Source: Gammaproteobacteria bacterium (GTDB taxonomy: Bacteria; Pseudomonadota; Gammaproteobacteria; Thiohalomonadales; Thiohalomonadaceae). From it: DNA of 64,000 nucleotides. The notes under the pieces were generated by a model, which saw only the letters and a list, made by a program, of their open reading frames with translations, had not been told where the DNA came from and did no database searches. Within the stretch, counting starts at the first letter, position 1; the number at the start of each line of letters is the position of its first letter. The DNA lies in contig JAPHTQ010000011.1 of NCBI GenBank assembly GCA_026196275.1, forward strand, positions 1-64,000. The letters are read 5' to 3'. Positions 25,136 through 34,517 of the stretch are shown here, piece by piece. The position numbers were made by a program, and so were the translations under genes.

Positions 25136-26881
25136 GAACCGGTAGCTGCTCTCGATATCCTCGCGGGTCAGCACGCCGTAAACACGGCTGATGCCTGGAA
25201 CCGTCAGGCGGGTGACATAGAGCGCTTCGGCACCGCTTTGCGTGAGCAACTCACGGGCATCCTGCAGGGTGCACTGAAAGTCGATGGGCGCCGCCTGCAG
25301 GCGCTTCGCCGGCAGGCTCATCAGATCGAGCGACTCCCCCTCCACTTTCTCCTTAATGGCAATCGCGATATCCACCGCGGCGAGCAGCTGCGGCGGCTCA
25401 TCCGTCTCGTGCAACAGGATCCAGCGCGGCGTCTCACTGAGCGAGGCCTCCAGCTCGCCCTTGTCGATCCGCCGCGGCAAGCTGACAAAACTGTGCTCCA
25501 TTACCGCGCCGACCCCCAGCTTGCGCAGTGATTCGGCAATCGGATCGTTACGGTAATCCTTGCCGGTGGCACGTAACATCGCCAGGTACATCGACTCGCG
25601 CCCGTGGACCTGGCCACTGGTCAGGGTGGCGGCGATCACGGCCAGCATGCCGGGGAAGATGATGCCGGGATTGCCGGTCAGCTCAAGAATCGCGATCAGG
25701 GCGGCCAGCGGGGCCTGCAGCGTACCGGCCATCATCGCCCCCATGCCGAGCAGGACATAGACGGCGGTGGAGGAATCCTCCGCCAGTCCCCACTGCTGGG
25801 TAACCCAGGCGAATGCGCCACCGCTGGCGGCACCGACTACCAGGGCCGGACCGATCAGTCCGCCGGGGATCCCGAGGCCCACCGCGGTAGTGCTGGCGAG
25901 CAGCTTGAGCAGCACGATGGCGAAGATCAGCCAGAGCGCCATCTCCCCCTGGATCAGGCGGTTTACCGTGTCATAGCCGATGCCCATCACCTCGGGGACG
26001 AACAGACCGATAGTGCCGATGAGCAGGCCGGCCAGCAGGCCACGCCACCAGAGGGGAAGCGGTTCGGCACGCCGTGAGGTTTCACGCAGTAGACGGATAA
26101 AGATCCCCGCCAGCACACCGGTGAGGATCCCCATCAGCAGCACCAGCGGGAGCTCACTGAGCGATCCCGGTGCAATATCGGGGACGGAAAAGGCCAGGTC
26201 GTTGCCGAACACCAGGCGGGAGAGCGCGGTGGCGCTGACGGCGGCCAGCAGCACCGGCGCAAAGGCGGCCATGGTGTACTGGAACATCAGCACCTCCATG
26301 GCGAATACCACACCGGCCAGCGGCGTATTGAAAGAGGCGGCAATGGCCGCGGCAGTGCCGCAGGCGGCGAGCACGCGCAGACTGTTGTTGGGCAGTCCCA
26401 ACGCCTGGGCAGGCAGATTACTGGCGGCAACGCCGAGGTGTACTCCCGGTCCCTCGCGCCCGACCGAATGACCGCTTGCCAGCGCCAGCAATCCGCCGAC
26501 GAACTGCACCAGGGCATTGGCCAGCGGCATGCGGCCCTGGTGATACTGCAGCCGCTGCATGACGTGCAGCACACCGACCATGCGTTGTTCCTGGCGCACA
26601 AACTGCAGCAGCACCCCGATCAGCAAACCGCCGGCCACCGGCAGCCAGAAACGGCTGGCCAGCCCCAGTGTCTCGAAACTGCCGGGTGGTCCACTGAGGT
26701 AGCTGCCTTGCGTGAACTCCACCGCGAGACGAAAGAGGATGGAGATTACCCCGGCGATCACGCCGCTGAGCAGACCCAGCAGCGACAGCTCCATCACCGC
26801 ATCGGCACGCGAGAGGCGGAGCTGGAAATGTGCCAGGGCGCTGTCACGCCATGCACGCAGTGAGGTGTTTGGTTTGCCCAC
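25133..26881 (-). CDS. ClC-type chloride channel/antiporter with CBS domain
   Basis: A 582-residue ClC family membrane protein. The gating-glutamate motif GREGPGVHLG (about 140) and the filter motif GIPGGLIGP (about 340) are present within 10-12 helices spanning roughly 30-440. A C-terminal CBS pair (about 455-580) probably senses nucleotides. Family members exchange Cl- for H+ or conduct Cl-, and some handle fluoride. The stop codon coincides with the end of a MITE-like repeat. The gene is monocistronic. Confidence 0.92.
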   Translation of the reverse strand: MGKPNTSLRAWRDSALAHFQLRLSRADAVMELSLLGLLSGVIAGVISILFRLAVEFTQGSYLSGPPGSFETLGLASRFWLPVAGGLLIGVLLQFVRQEQRMVGVLHVMQRLQYHQGRMPLANALVQFVGGLLALASGHSVGREGPGVHLGVAASNLPAQALGLPNNSLRVLAACGTAAAIAASFNTPLAGVVFAMEVLMFQYTMAAFAPVLLAAVSATALSRLVFGNDLAFSVPDIAPGSLSELPLVLLMGILTGVLAGIFIRLLRETSRRAEPLPLWWRGLLAGLLIGTIGLFVPEVMGIGYDTVNRLIQGEMALWLIFAIVLLKLLASTTAVGLGIPGGLIGPALVVGAASGGAFAWVTQQWGLAEDSSTAVYVLLGMGAMMAGTLQAPLAALIAILELTGNPGIIFPGMLAVIAATLTSGQVHGRESMYLAMLRATGKDYRNDPIAESLRKLGVGAVMEHSFVSLPRRIDKGELEASLSETPRWILLHETDEPPQLLAAVDIAIAIKEKVEGESLDLMSLPAKRLQAAPIDFQCTLQDARELLTQSGAEALYVTRLTVPGISRVYGVLTREDIESSYRF

Positions 26882-26964
26882 TCAGGGATGATAGCAGGCC
26901 CGGTGACCGGAGGGGAAAGTCTCCCGTAGGAATCTGCCTCATCGGTCATTGTACGGTGCCAGCA

Positions 26965-27450
26965 CTACTCCTCACGTACGCATTCCGGGTAACGGTAATA
27001 GGTGGGGAGGTCAAACATCCGCAAGGGTGTGGCGCAGCCGTTTTTCACCATGATCATGCCGCGGATGCGCAGATGGGTCGCCTGACCCGACTCGCTGAGA
27101 CTGCCGCTGACGGTGGTGCCCTCAGCGGTGATGCGCTGGTAACTGTCATGCAGTTGCACATAAAGAGTGTGGTAGGCGCCATCGGCGAGCTGTTGTCCGT
27201 TGACCTGGGCACCGATGCGCCCCAGCCCGTTCAGGGTAGTGGTGAAGCCTGCGCGACTGGCAAAGAGGCGATGGGTGCGCTCGTCGGGGCCGATGCCGGT
27301 TAACTCCTGGATACGCACCAGGGTAAGCGCGGCATCATCCAGTGCGGGACCGCCACGGGCCAGCCGTGCCCCCCAGCCGAACGCCACGGTGGTGACCGCC
27401 ACTGCCAGGATGCCGATGGCGATGACGCGTTGTGTTGTGGTTCGAAGCAT
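26965..27450 (-). CDS. Exported hypothetical protein, 161 aa
   Basis: A 161-residue protein with one N-terminal transmembrane or signal helix (about 9-30) and a periplasmic domain with a single pair of Cys near the C-terminus (KNGCATPLR, YPECVREE), possibly a disulfide. No family was recognised. It is flanked by the ClC channel and the PlcP-like gene and appears to be transcribed alone. Confidence 0.6.
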   Translation of the reverse strand: MLRTTTQRVIAIGILAVAVTTVAFGWGARLARGGPALDDAALTLVRIQELTGIGPDERTHRLFASRAGFTTTLNGLGRIGAQVNGQQLADGAYHTLYVQLHDSYQRITAEGTTVSGSLSESGQATHLRIRGMIMVKNGCATPLRMFDLPTYYRYPECVREE

Positions 27451-27623
27451 CTTTAACCCTCCTGCCTGATAAGAGGCGAGTGTAAGGCAAGAGGCTTAAG
27501 GCTGGATGAAGAGGGTGCCTGTTTACGGAATAACCCTTGCTCAGCTGTTCAGGCGCGATCGTCGTGGTTTCCAATCCTGGTTTTCAACTCACCTGTGACG
27601 TGCTGTACCTCTGGGTTGAAGAC

Positions 27624-28442
27624 TCAGGCTGCCCGCCTGGGACGTGGCTCTGTGGCAACATCCGTTGCCCTGGCCGGGTTTTCGCTCACGAGCGTGCTTT
27701 GCGTGCCCGCATAGTGGAGCAGTGAGAAGTGACCGCGGTGGTTTTCCACCAGAGCGGTGCAGCTCTCTACCCAATCGCCGGTGTTTTTGTAGTCACAGGT
27801 ACCGGTGCTGTGCATCGCTGCATGGTGGATATGACCACAGATGATACCGTCAACATCGCGCCGCTCCGCCTCCCGGCAAACCACCTGTTCGAAGTTGTCG
27901 ATGAAATTCACCGCCGTTTTTGCCTGTTGCTTGAGGTAGCTCGACAGCGACCAGTAACCGAGCCCGAACCGTCGTCGTGCGGCGTTGAACCAGTGATTGA
28001 GCCACAGCAGCACTTCGTAGGTGCCGTCACCGAGGTATGCCAGCCAGCGGTTGTGGCGCATGATGCCGTCAAATTCATCACCGTGCATGACCAGGTAGCG
28101 GCGGCCGTCAGCCGCGCGGTGGATCGTTTCACGCTCCAGGCATACACCGTTGTAGTTGCCGCCGGCGTAGGGGCGGAACATATCGTCGTGGTTACCGGGG
28201 ATATAGGTGATGCGGGTGCCGTCTCGGGCCATGCGGAAAACCAACGCCAGCAGCTCGTTGTTCAGTGGCGGCCAGTACCAGCCCTTGCGCAATTTCCACA
28301 GGTCGAAGATATCACCCACCAGATAGAGCTGTTCGCAACGGCTTTCGTTGAGAAAGTCATAGAGGTAGCGGGTCTTGGCCTCCCTTGTACCCAGGTGGAG
28401 ATCGGAGATAAAGATGCTTCGATAGTGCTGCGGCTTGCTCAT
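27624..28442 (-). CDS. PlcP/LpxH-like metallophosphoesterase
   Basis: A 272-residue calcineurin-fold phosphoesterase usually labelled UDP-2,3-diacylglucosamine diphosphatase. All metal motifs are present: FISDLHLGT (about 12), GDIFDLWK (about 45), PGNHDDMF (about 82), MHGDEFDG (about 115) and GHIHHA (about 205). The size and the divergent neighbouring glycosyltransferase match PlcP, the phospholipase C that removes phosphate from phospholipids when phosphate is scarce, better than LpxH. The start at 28442 gives MSKPQHYRS; the longer open frame is not family sequence. Pho-box-like repeats lie just upstream. Confidence 0.82.
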   Translation of the reverse strand: MSKPQHYRSIFISDLHLGTREAKTRYLYDFLNESRCEQLYLVGDIFDLWKLRKGWYWPPLNNELLALVFRMARDGTRITYIPGNHDDMFRPYAGGNYNGVCLERETIHRAADGRRYLVMHGDEFDGIMRHNRWLAYLGDGTYEVLLWLNHWFNAARRRFGLGYWSLSSYLKQQAKTAVNFIDNFEQVVCREAERRDVDGIICGHIHHAAMHSTGTCDYKNTGDWVESCTALVENHRGHFSLLHYAGTQSTLVSENPARATDVATEPRPRRAA

Positions 28443-28488
28443 CGTCCCGCCCCTGTCGTGTGGCCTGGAGCCATTGCAGCGCAGAGCC

Positions 28489-28517
28489 GTGACGTTGCGG
28501 TGACAGTGCGATGAATT
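28489..28517 (-). promoter_or_regulatory. Putative Pho-box array facing the PlcP-like gene
   Basis: On the minus strand three 7-mers follow an 11-bp period: AATTCAT, CTGTCAC, ACGTCAC, separated by 4-bp spacers. The PhoB consensus is CTGTCAT/CTGTCAC with 4-bp spacers. The middle unit is a perfect half-site, and the outer two match four and five of seven. The array lies about 47-75 bases ahead of the PlcP-like start. Confidence 0.6.
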
Positions 28518-28572
28518 TTTTTGTGTTCCAGCACCGTCCCGGAAGCAGGACACTTTCCGCGCCGACATTCGT

Positions 28573-28590
28573 TTGTCATCAAAGCGTCAC
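28573..28590 (+). promoter_or_regulatory. Putative Pho box facing the glycosyltransferase
   Basis: TTGTCAT-CAAA-GCGTCAC matches 11 of the 14 half-site bases of the Pho-box consensus, with an AT-rich spacer. It lies 55 bases upstream of the glycosyltransferase start. Confidence 0.55.
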
Positions 28591-28645
28591 GCCGGCTTCA
28601 TCTGCAGTGTCTATCCTGTTCGGATCACATGGGGGTGGTTTTGCG

Positions 28646-29833
28646 ATGCGTATCATCATGGTTTCCGACGTCTATTTCCCGCGGGTCAACGGAGTCTCCT
28701 CCTCGATCCGTACCTTCCGTCGTGAACTGACGGCGCTGGGGCATGAGGTGCTGCTGCTGGCGCCCGATTACGGCGAGTCGAGTGATGATGAGTCGTGGAT
28801 CATCCGGGTTCCCTCCCGCCGGGTTCCCGGCGATCCGGAGGACCGCATGATGCGCTACCACGAGGTCCTGGCGCTGGAGGGGAAGTTGCGTGAGTTGCAG
28901 CCGGATCTGCTGCACATACAGACCCCTTTCATTGCCCACTATGCGGGGGTTCGTCTGGCGCGACGTCTGCGGCTCCCCGTGGTGCTCACCTATCACACCT
29001 ATTTTGAGGAGTATCTGTTCCACTACATTCCCCTCCTGCCACGGTTTTTCCTGCGCTGGATGGTGCGTTCCCTGTCGCGGCGCCAGTGCAGCCAGGTCGA
29101 TTCGGTGGTGGTGCCGACCGACGCCTTCAGCGAAGTGCTGCGCGGCTACGGGGTGCGCGAGGAGCTCTACATCAACCCAACGGGTATCGAGCTGCAGCGT
29201 TTCTCGCGCGGCGACGGTGAGCGTTTCCGTCGTGAACACAGCATCGCCCCGCAACGGCCGACCTTGCTGTTTGTCGGCCGTCTGGTGCAGGAGAAGAATA
29301 TCGACTTTCTGCTGCGCATGTTGCAGCAGGTGTGCCGCCGCTCCCCCGAGGCGTTATTGCTGCTGGCCGGGGAGGGACTGGCCGAGACAATGCTGCGGCA
29401 GGAGGCGGCAATCCGTGGTTTGCAGGAGAACGTCCGCTTTGCCGGGTATTTCCACAGTCAGCAGGCACTGTGTGACTGTTATGCCGCCGCCGACGTTTTT
29501 GTCTTCGCCTCGCGTACCGAGACCCAGGGGCTGGTTCTGCTGGAGGCCATGGCGATGGGTGTGCCGGTGGTCTCCACCGCAAGAATGGGAACGGTGGATG
29601 TGTTGCGCGAGGCGCACGGTGCGGTGGTGGTCGAGGAGGATGAGACGGCATTCGCCGCTGCAGTGATACGGCTACTGGAGGATGCGGCGCTACGGCAGCG
29701 GCTCGGCACACGGGGGCGCGAGGATGCGGCGAACTGGTCTGCCGAGGCGATGGCACTTCGGCTGGAGTCACTCTACCTGGAGACGGCAGGGTCGATCTAC
29801 CTTTTCGGTCGCGAAATTCGCACTAACGCCTGA
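28646..29833 (+). CDS. GT4 glycosyltransferase (Agt-like)
   Basis: A 395-residue GT-B glycosyltransferase of family 4. The N-terminal domain starts MRIIMVSDVYFPRVNGV. The C-terminal nucleotide-sugar domain has FVGRLVQEKNIDFL (about 210) and the acidic E-x7-E motif in RTETQGLVLLEAMAMGVP (about 295). It resembles diacylglycerol glucosyl-/glucuronosyl-transferases that act after PlcP to make phosphate-free glycolipids. The gene is divergent from the PlcP-like gene, with Pho-box candidates between. The start at 28646 was chosen from the domain start. Confidence 0.82.
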   Translation: MRIIMVSDVYFPRVNGVSSSIRTFRRELTALGHEVLLLAPDYGESSDDESWIIRVPSRRVPGDPEDRMMRYHEVLALEGKLRELQPDLLHIQTPFIAHYAGVRLARRLRLPVVLTYHTYFEEYLFHYIPLLPRFFLRWMVRSLSRRQCSQVDSVVVPTDAFSEVLRGYGVREELYINPTGIELQRFSRGDGERFRREHSIAPQRPTLLFVGRLVQEKNIDFLLRMLQQVCRRSPEALLLLAGEGLAETMLRQEAAIRGLQENVRFAGYFHSQQALCDCYAAADVFVFASRTETQGLVLLEAMAMGVPVVSTARMGTVDVLREAHGAVVVEEDETAFAAAVIRLLEDAALRQRLGTRGREDAANWSAEAMALRLESLYLETAGSIYLFGREIRTNA

Positions 29834-29929
29834 GCCGATTGCCAACCCGGCATGTGGCGGCTTTGACGCTATTTCACCTCTCTTCTCATCAGGTGTTACC
29901 CTTTGGTGGATACAGCACAGCAGGGTCTC

Positions 29930-32131
29930 ATGTCACAGATCGAACACTTTTCAGCAGACGCGCTCCACCACTATGTCGCCGGGCTGTGTGAGGCGGCGGA
30001 GCGCTGCGGCTTTCGTGCCGTGGTGGTGTTGAGCGGTGAGATGACCTGGTGTCGCGAACAGGCCGCTGCGCTGCTCGCCGCCCGCAAGGTGGCTGACAGC
30101 TGGTGGCTCGGTGCCCAGGCGGTGGCCGGGACTACGTCTCTGGCGTGGGGGCATGCCCGTACCCGTCTCGGCATGGAGCTGGAGCAGCTGGTGATCGATG
30201 CCTTTGATGGCTTCGATGCCGAGGGCTTCGGTGCGCTGAGCGGCACCGTGCGGGCGGGCGGACTGCTGCTGTTGCTCAGTCCGCCGCTGGACCGCTGGCG
30301 CCACTATGCGGACCCGTTGCACCGGCGTTTCGCCCTCTACCCGCATCCGCCCGAGAGCGTCACGGGCCACTTTCTGGCCAGATTGGCGAAGGTGTTGCGG
30401 AACATAAGGGGCATCGGCCTGGTCGCCCAGGGCGAACCGCTGCCGGAGTTGCCATCATTGCCGCAAAGCAGGGGGCGGGTGGCGATCGGTGAGATCTATG
30501 CCGGTGATGAGCAGTGCGAAGCGGTGAATGCCATTCGCCATGTTGCCGAGGGTCACCCCCACCGTCCGCTGGTGTTGAGCGCGGACCGTGGCCGCGGCAA
30601 GTCTGCCGCGTTGGGTATCGCCGCCGCGCAGCTGCTGCATAATGGACTTGAGCAGGTGGTAGTGACTGCACCACGGATCGCCGCGGCGGCCGGGGTGTTC
30701 GAGCATGCCCGCGAACTGCTGCCTGAGTGCGAGGCTCATCGCGGCCGCCTGCTGTGGCAGGGCCGAAGCATCGAATTTGTGCCACCCGATGCCCTGCTGC
30801 TGGCCCCGCGCGCGGCACAGCTGCTGCTGGTCGATGAGGCGGCGGCGATCCCCACCCCCATTCTGGAACGTCTGCTTGATTATTATCCACGCACTGTCTT
30901 TGCCACCACCATTCACGGGTATGAAGGAACCGGGCGTGGCTTTAGTGTGCGTTTCAGCAAGGTGCTGGATGTGCAGACCCCGCAGTGGCGGCGGCTGCAT
31001 CTGTCGATGCCGGTTCGCTGGTCGGCGGGCGATCCGCTGGAGCAGCTAAGTTTCCGGGCACTGTTGCTGGATGCCGAGGCGGTGGCCGACGAGGTGGTTG
31101 CGGGCGCCTCGCCGGCAAACTGCGAGATCAGTCAGCTTGACGGGGCGACGCTGCTGGACAAGGAGCGCGATCTCTCTGAGCTGTTCGGCCTGCTGGTACT
31201 GGCCCACTATCGCACCAGTCCCAACGACCTGCGGCAGTTGCTCGACGGGCCACAACAGTCACTCTACGTGTTGCGCCACGCCGGCCACATCATCGCCACC
31301 GCGCTGGTGGTGGAGGAGGGAGAACTGGAGCCGGAGCTGGCGCAGCAGGTCTATCTGGGTCGGCGGCGGGTGCAGGGGCACCTTCTGCCGCAGTCACTGG
31401 CCAATCATGCCGGGTTTGTCGAGGCGGCAACACTGCGTGGGGCACGGGTCATGCGCATCGCGGTGCATCCGGCGTTACAGGGGCGGGGCCTGGGAGGGCT
31501 GCTGCTTGGCCATGTTCAGCAGGCGATGCAGCGCAAGGGGTGTGACTACCTGGGGGCAAGCTTCGGGGCCACGGTGCAGTTGCTCCGCTTCTGGCAGCAG
31601 CAGGGGCTGTTGCCGGTGCGTCTGGGACTCCGCCGCGAGGCCTCCAGCGGCAGCCATTCGGTGATGGTCATGGTGCCGCTTTCAACGCGCGGCGGGGCAC
31701 TGTTCCTGGCTGTTTGGGAGCGTTTCTGCGAGACGTTGCCGGAGCTGCTGGCCGGGCCTCTCGATACCCTGGACGGCGTCCTGGCCGATCGGCTGCTGGA
31801 GCTGGCGCCGCCGATCGTGCACGAGGCGATCACCCGGCAGGATCGGCGCGATCTCGAGTCGTTTGCCTTTGGCCTGCGCGGTTTCGAGTTGTGCCTGGTG
31901 GCGATCCGCAAACTGGTACTTCAGGCGCTCGGTGACCGCCATGTGCTGGCTAAACTTGATACTGCCCGGCAGCAGTTGCTGCGGGATAAGGTGGTGCAAC
32001 GTCACAGCTGGGAGCGGGTGGTGGACCGCAGCGGTTTTAGTGGGAGAAAAGAGGCGCTGGAGAGATTGCGCGAGACAGTGGCGCTGCTGGTGCGTCACTA
32101 CTTCGGCGGGGCAGGCCTTCCCGGAGGATAA
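29930..32131 (+). CDS. tmcA: tRNA(Met) cytidine acetyltransferase TmcA
   Basis: A 733-residue enzyme that acetylates cytidine 34 of elongator tRNA-Met using acetyl-CoA and ATP. The domains in order are an N-terminal DUF1726-like region, an RNA-helicase-like ATPase with Walker A (ADRGRGKSAALG) and Walker B (LLVDEAAAIPTP), the GNAT domain with the acetyl-CoA loop HPALQGRGLGGLLL, and a C-terminal tRNA-binding region. Slightly longer than the E. coli enzyme (671). ATG 29930 was preferred; TTG and GTG codons lie upstream in frame. Confidence 0.94.
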   Translation: MSQIEHFSADALHHYVAGLCEAAERCGFRAVVVLSGEMTWCREQAAALLAARKVADSWWLGAQAVAGTTSLAWGHARTRLGMELEQLVIDAFDGFDAEGFGALSGTVRAGGLLLLLSPPLDRWRHYADPLHRRFALYPHPPESVTGHFLARLAKVLRNIRGIGLVAQGEPLPELPSLPQSRGRVAIGEIYAGDEQCEAVNAIRHVAEGHPHRPLVLSADRGRGKSAALGIAAAQLLHNGLEQVVVTAPRIAAAAGVFEHARELLPECEAHRGRLLWQGRSIEFVPPDALLLAPRAAQLLLVDEAAAIPTPILERLLDYYPRTVFATTIHGYEGTGRGFSVRFSKVLDVQTPQWRRLHLSMPVRWSAGDPLEQLSFRALLLDAEAVADEVVAGASPANCEISQLDGATLLDKERDLSELFGLLVLAHYRTSPNDLRQLLDGPQQSLYVLRHAGHIIATALVVEEGELEPELAQQVYLGRRRVQGHLLPQSLANHAGFVEAATLRGARVMRIAVHPALQGRGLGGLLLGHVQQAMQRKGCDYLGASFGATVQLLRFWQQQGLLPVRLGLRREASSGSHSVMVMVPLSTRGGALFLAVWERFCETLPELLAGPLDTLDGVLADRLLELAPPIVHEAITRQDRRDLESFAFGLRGFELCLVAIRKLVLQALGDRHVLAKLDTARQQLLRDKVVQRHSWERVVDRSGFSGRKEALERLRETVALLVRHYFGGAGLPGG

Positions 32132-32219
32132 TGCGGGCATTGTCGACGCCTGCTGGCGTCGTCATGGCAAGACGCTACAATTTGGAATACCCCACAATGA
32201 GCGGTTATGGTGAAGGGCG

Positions 32220-32251
32220 TCTGCGGTGAGCTTTTAAGGGGAGAGCAGTTA
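32220..32251 (+). repeat. Dispersed repeat, copy near tmcA
   Basis: TCTGCGGTGAG, two variable bases, then TTTAAGGGGAGAGCAGTTA match the reverse complement of 40831-40862 in 30 of 32 bases. The copy lies 14 bases before the Rieske-GltB-like gene. Confidence 0.8.
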
Positions 32252-32265
32252 CACAGGAGCAATGA

Positions 32266-33840
32266 ATGAGTCGCTGGGAGCAGGTGTGTCGTGTTGCTGA
32301 TTTGAACGAGGGGAAGGGGTACGAGGTGTGGGTCAATGGCCGACCGCTGGCCCTGTTTCTCCATCAGGGTGCGGTCTACGCGCTGGACGATCGTTGCCCC
32401 CATCGCGAAGGACAACTGTCGCAGGGCACGGTGGAGAACGGCGATGCGATCTGCCCGTTGCATGGCTGGAATTTTGATTTGACCACCGGGATCTCCCCCT
32501 ACAACCCCCATGACCGTATCGATACCTTTGCGGCGCGCATCAGCGGTGAGTCGGTGGAGGTCGATGCCGAAACGGTACCGCCACTGCCGGCCGCCACCTT
32601 CGACGGTTACCAGGGGCGCTGGCGGCGCTGGGCACAGGATACCCGCGGCAAGCAGGTGGTGCGCAAACTGGCCAAGGGCAAAGCGCCGGCCATCGATGCG
32701 ATGGGCGCTGAGCCGGTCTCACCGGGTCTGGTCGTGGGCTTTGATCACTTTCATCTGCGAGCGGCACAGCTGGCGCGATTGCCCAAGCCGGAGGGGGAGC
32801 TGGTCAGCACCACTGTGGTGCTGGGGCGTGGTGCTGGCAAACCACTGCAGCTCGCGCTGCCCGCCTTTATTTCGCATATCTCCTTCGGTGCCGTCTCACG
32901 GGAGGCCAAGATCGCGCTGGCCAGAGGCTCGGCCCTGGCCCAGAGCATGACCTGTTCCGGTGAGGGCGGCATGCTGGCCGAGGAGCGTGCAGCGGCCAGA
33001 ATCTATGTGCTGGAGATGGCCAGTGGCTACTTCGGCTGGAACAGGGAGAGCATGGCCCAGGCCGATGCCTTCGAGATCAAGCTGGGTCAGTCGGCCAAGC
33101 CGGGGCTCGGTGGCGAGTTGCCGGCAGCCAAGGTAACCGAGGAGATCGCCCGGGTGCGTGGAATTGAACCGGGCAGCGCCGCCCATTCACCGGCCCGCTT
33201 CCCTGACCTGGCCGGGTTGAAGGATTTTGCCGAGCGCATCGCCTCGCTGCGCAGCGATTTTCCGGAGAAGCCGGTCGGCATCAAGATCGCCGCCAACCAT
33301 CTGGAAGCGGATCTGGAGGCAGCGCTGTCGCTGCAGCCCGACTACCTTACCGTCGACGGTTTCGGTGGCGGTACCGGAGCGGCGCCGGTGCATGTGCGGG
33401 ATCATTTCGGTATGCCTCTGGTGATGGCCCTGCCCATCGCCCGCCGGCACATCGATACCCATAACGCCAACAGCCGTCGCCCGGTCTCGCTGGTGGCCAC
33501 CGGCGGGATCCGCACTCCTGACGATATGCTCAAGGCGCTGGCCCTGGGGGCCGATGCCTGTGCCCTGGCCACTGCGGCGCTGTTCGCCCTTGGCTGCGAG
33601 TACTACCGCGCCTGCAACAGCGGCCATTGCCCGACCGGTGTGGCGACCCAGTCACCGGAACTGCGCGCACGCATCGACCCGGAGATCGCCGCCGAGCGGG
33701 TGGCCAACTTCCTGAACGGCACGCGTCGGCAGCTGGAGGAGTACCTGCGGATCATGGGACATACCCATCTGCACGACCTCTCGCTGCAGGACCTGCTTCC
33801 TCTCACCCCTGAAGCGGAGCGGCTGTTGCATCCGCGATAG
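32266..33840 (+). CDS. Rieske-FMN glutamate synthase-like fusion
   Basis: A 524-residue fusion. Residues 5-105 form a Rieske 2Fe-2S domain (C44, H46, C63, H66; CPHR and CPLHGW). Residues about 150-500 resemble the FMN/3Fe-4S central domain of glutamate synthase ([26 protein letters not shown]). The glutaminase domain is absent, so it is not a full GltB. The protein probably moves electrons from the Rieske centre to FMN for a reductive reaction on an unknown substrate. AGGAG lies nine bases before ATG 32266. The next gene, msrA, follows after 16 bases. Confidence 0.85.
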   Translation: MSRWEQVCRVADLNEGKGYEVWVNGRPLALFLHQGAVYALDDRCPHREGQLSQGTVENGDAICPLHGWNFDLTTGISPYNPHDRIDTFAARISGESVEVDAETVPPLPAATFDGYQGRWRRWAQDTRGKQVVRKLAKGKAPAIDAMGAEPVSPGLVVGFDHFHLRAAQLARLPKPEGELVSTTVVLGRGAGKPLQLALPAFISHISFGAVSREAKIALARGSALAQSMTCSGEGGMLAEERAAARIYVLEMASGYFGWNRESMAQADAFEIKLGQSAKPGLGGELPAAKVTEEIARVRGIEPGSAAHSPARFPDLAGLKDFAERIASLRSDFPEKPVGIKIAANHLEADLEAALSLQPDYLTVDGFGGGTGAAPVHVRDHFGMPLVMALPIARRHIDTHNANSRRPVSLVATGGIRTPDDMLKALALGADACALATAALFALGCEYYRACNSGHCPTGVATQSPELRARIDPEIAAERVANFLNGTRRQLEEYLRIMGHTHLHDLSLQDLLPLTPEAERLLHPR

Positions 33841-33856
33841 TCTGCCAGGAGCTGCG

Positions 33857-34498
33857 ATGGTGATACACAAAAGTGGTGAAATGCCCAGCGCCGAAGCGGC
33901 GTTGCCAGGCCGGCAGGCGGCGATGGCCGTGCCGGAATACCACTTCGTCAATCAGCACCGTCTGTTGCCCCCCTTTCCCGAGGGGATGCAGATGGCGATA
34001 TTCGGCATGGGTTGTTTCTGGGGAGCAGAGAGACGTTTCTGGGAGACCCCGGGTGTCTACTCCACCATGGTTGGTTACGCCGGTGGCTACACCCCCAACC
34101 CCACCTACCGCGAGGTATGCAGCGGGATGACCGGGCACAACGAGGTGGTGCGGGTGATCTTCGACCCCGCCGTGATCCGTTATCAAGACCTGCTCAGGCT
34201 CTTCTGGGAGTCTCACGACCCGACCCAGGGAATGCGCCAGGGCAACGATGTGGGTACCCAGTACCGCTCGGGGATTTACTGTTTCGACGAGGCGCAGCAG
34301 GCGGCGGCGCTGGCCTCCCGGGCAGATTATCAGGCGCGGCTCCTCGTTGCCGGTCACGGCGAGATCACCACCGAGATCATCCCGGCGCCGCCATTCTATT
34401 ATGCCGAGGAGTACCACCAGCAGTACCTGGCGAAGAACCCGGGGGGCTACTGCGGCCTGGGCGGCACCGGGGTGTTCTATACCGAGCCGGGACGTTAA
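33857..34498 (+). CDS. msrA: Peptide methionine (S)-S-oxide reductase MsrA
   Basis: A 213-residue MsrA that repairs methionine S-sulfoxide in proteins. The catalytic Cys is in [11 protein letters not shown] (about 54). Substrate motifs [18 protein letters not shown] and [17 protein letters not shown] match E. coli MsrA closely, including the N-terminal extension. The first recycling Cys is kept (GGYCGLGG), but the second one of the E. coli protein is replaced (GTGVFYTEP), so recycling may use a single resolving Cys. It starts 16 bases after the Rieske-fusion stop. Confidence 0.95.
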   Translation: MVIHKSGEMPSAEAALPGRQAAMAVPEYHFVNQHRLLPPFPEGMQMAIFGMGCFWGAERRFWETPGVYSTMVGYAGGYTPNPTYREVCSGMTGHNEVVRVIFDPAVIRYQDLLRLFWESHDPTQGMRQGNDVGTQYRSGIYCFDEAQQAAALASRADYQARLLVAGHGEITTEIIPAPPFYYAEEYHQQYLAKNPGGYCGLGGTGVFYTEPGR

Positions 34499-34517
34499 CG
34501 GTTCCTGAACTGCTGCC

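Noticed and set aside
28443-28568. 42-residue N-terminal extension of the PlcP-like protein
   Set aside because: It would run through the Pho-box array and has no family similarity; the ATG at 28442 begins the fold.
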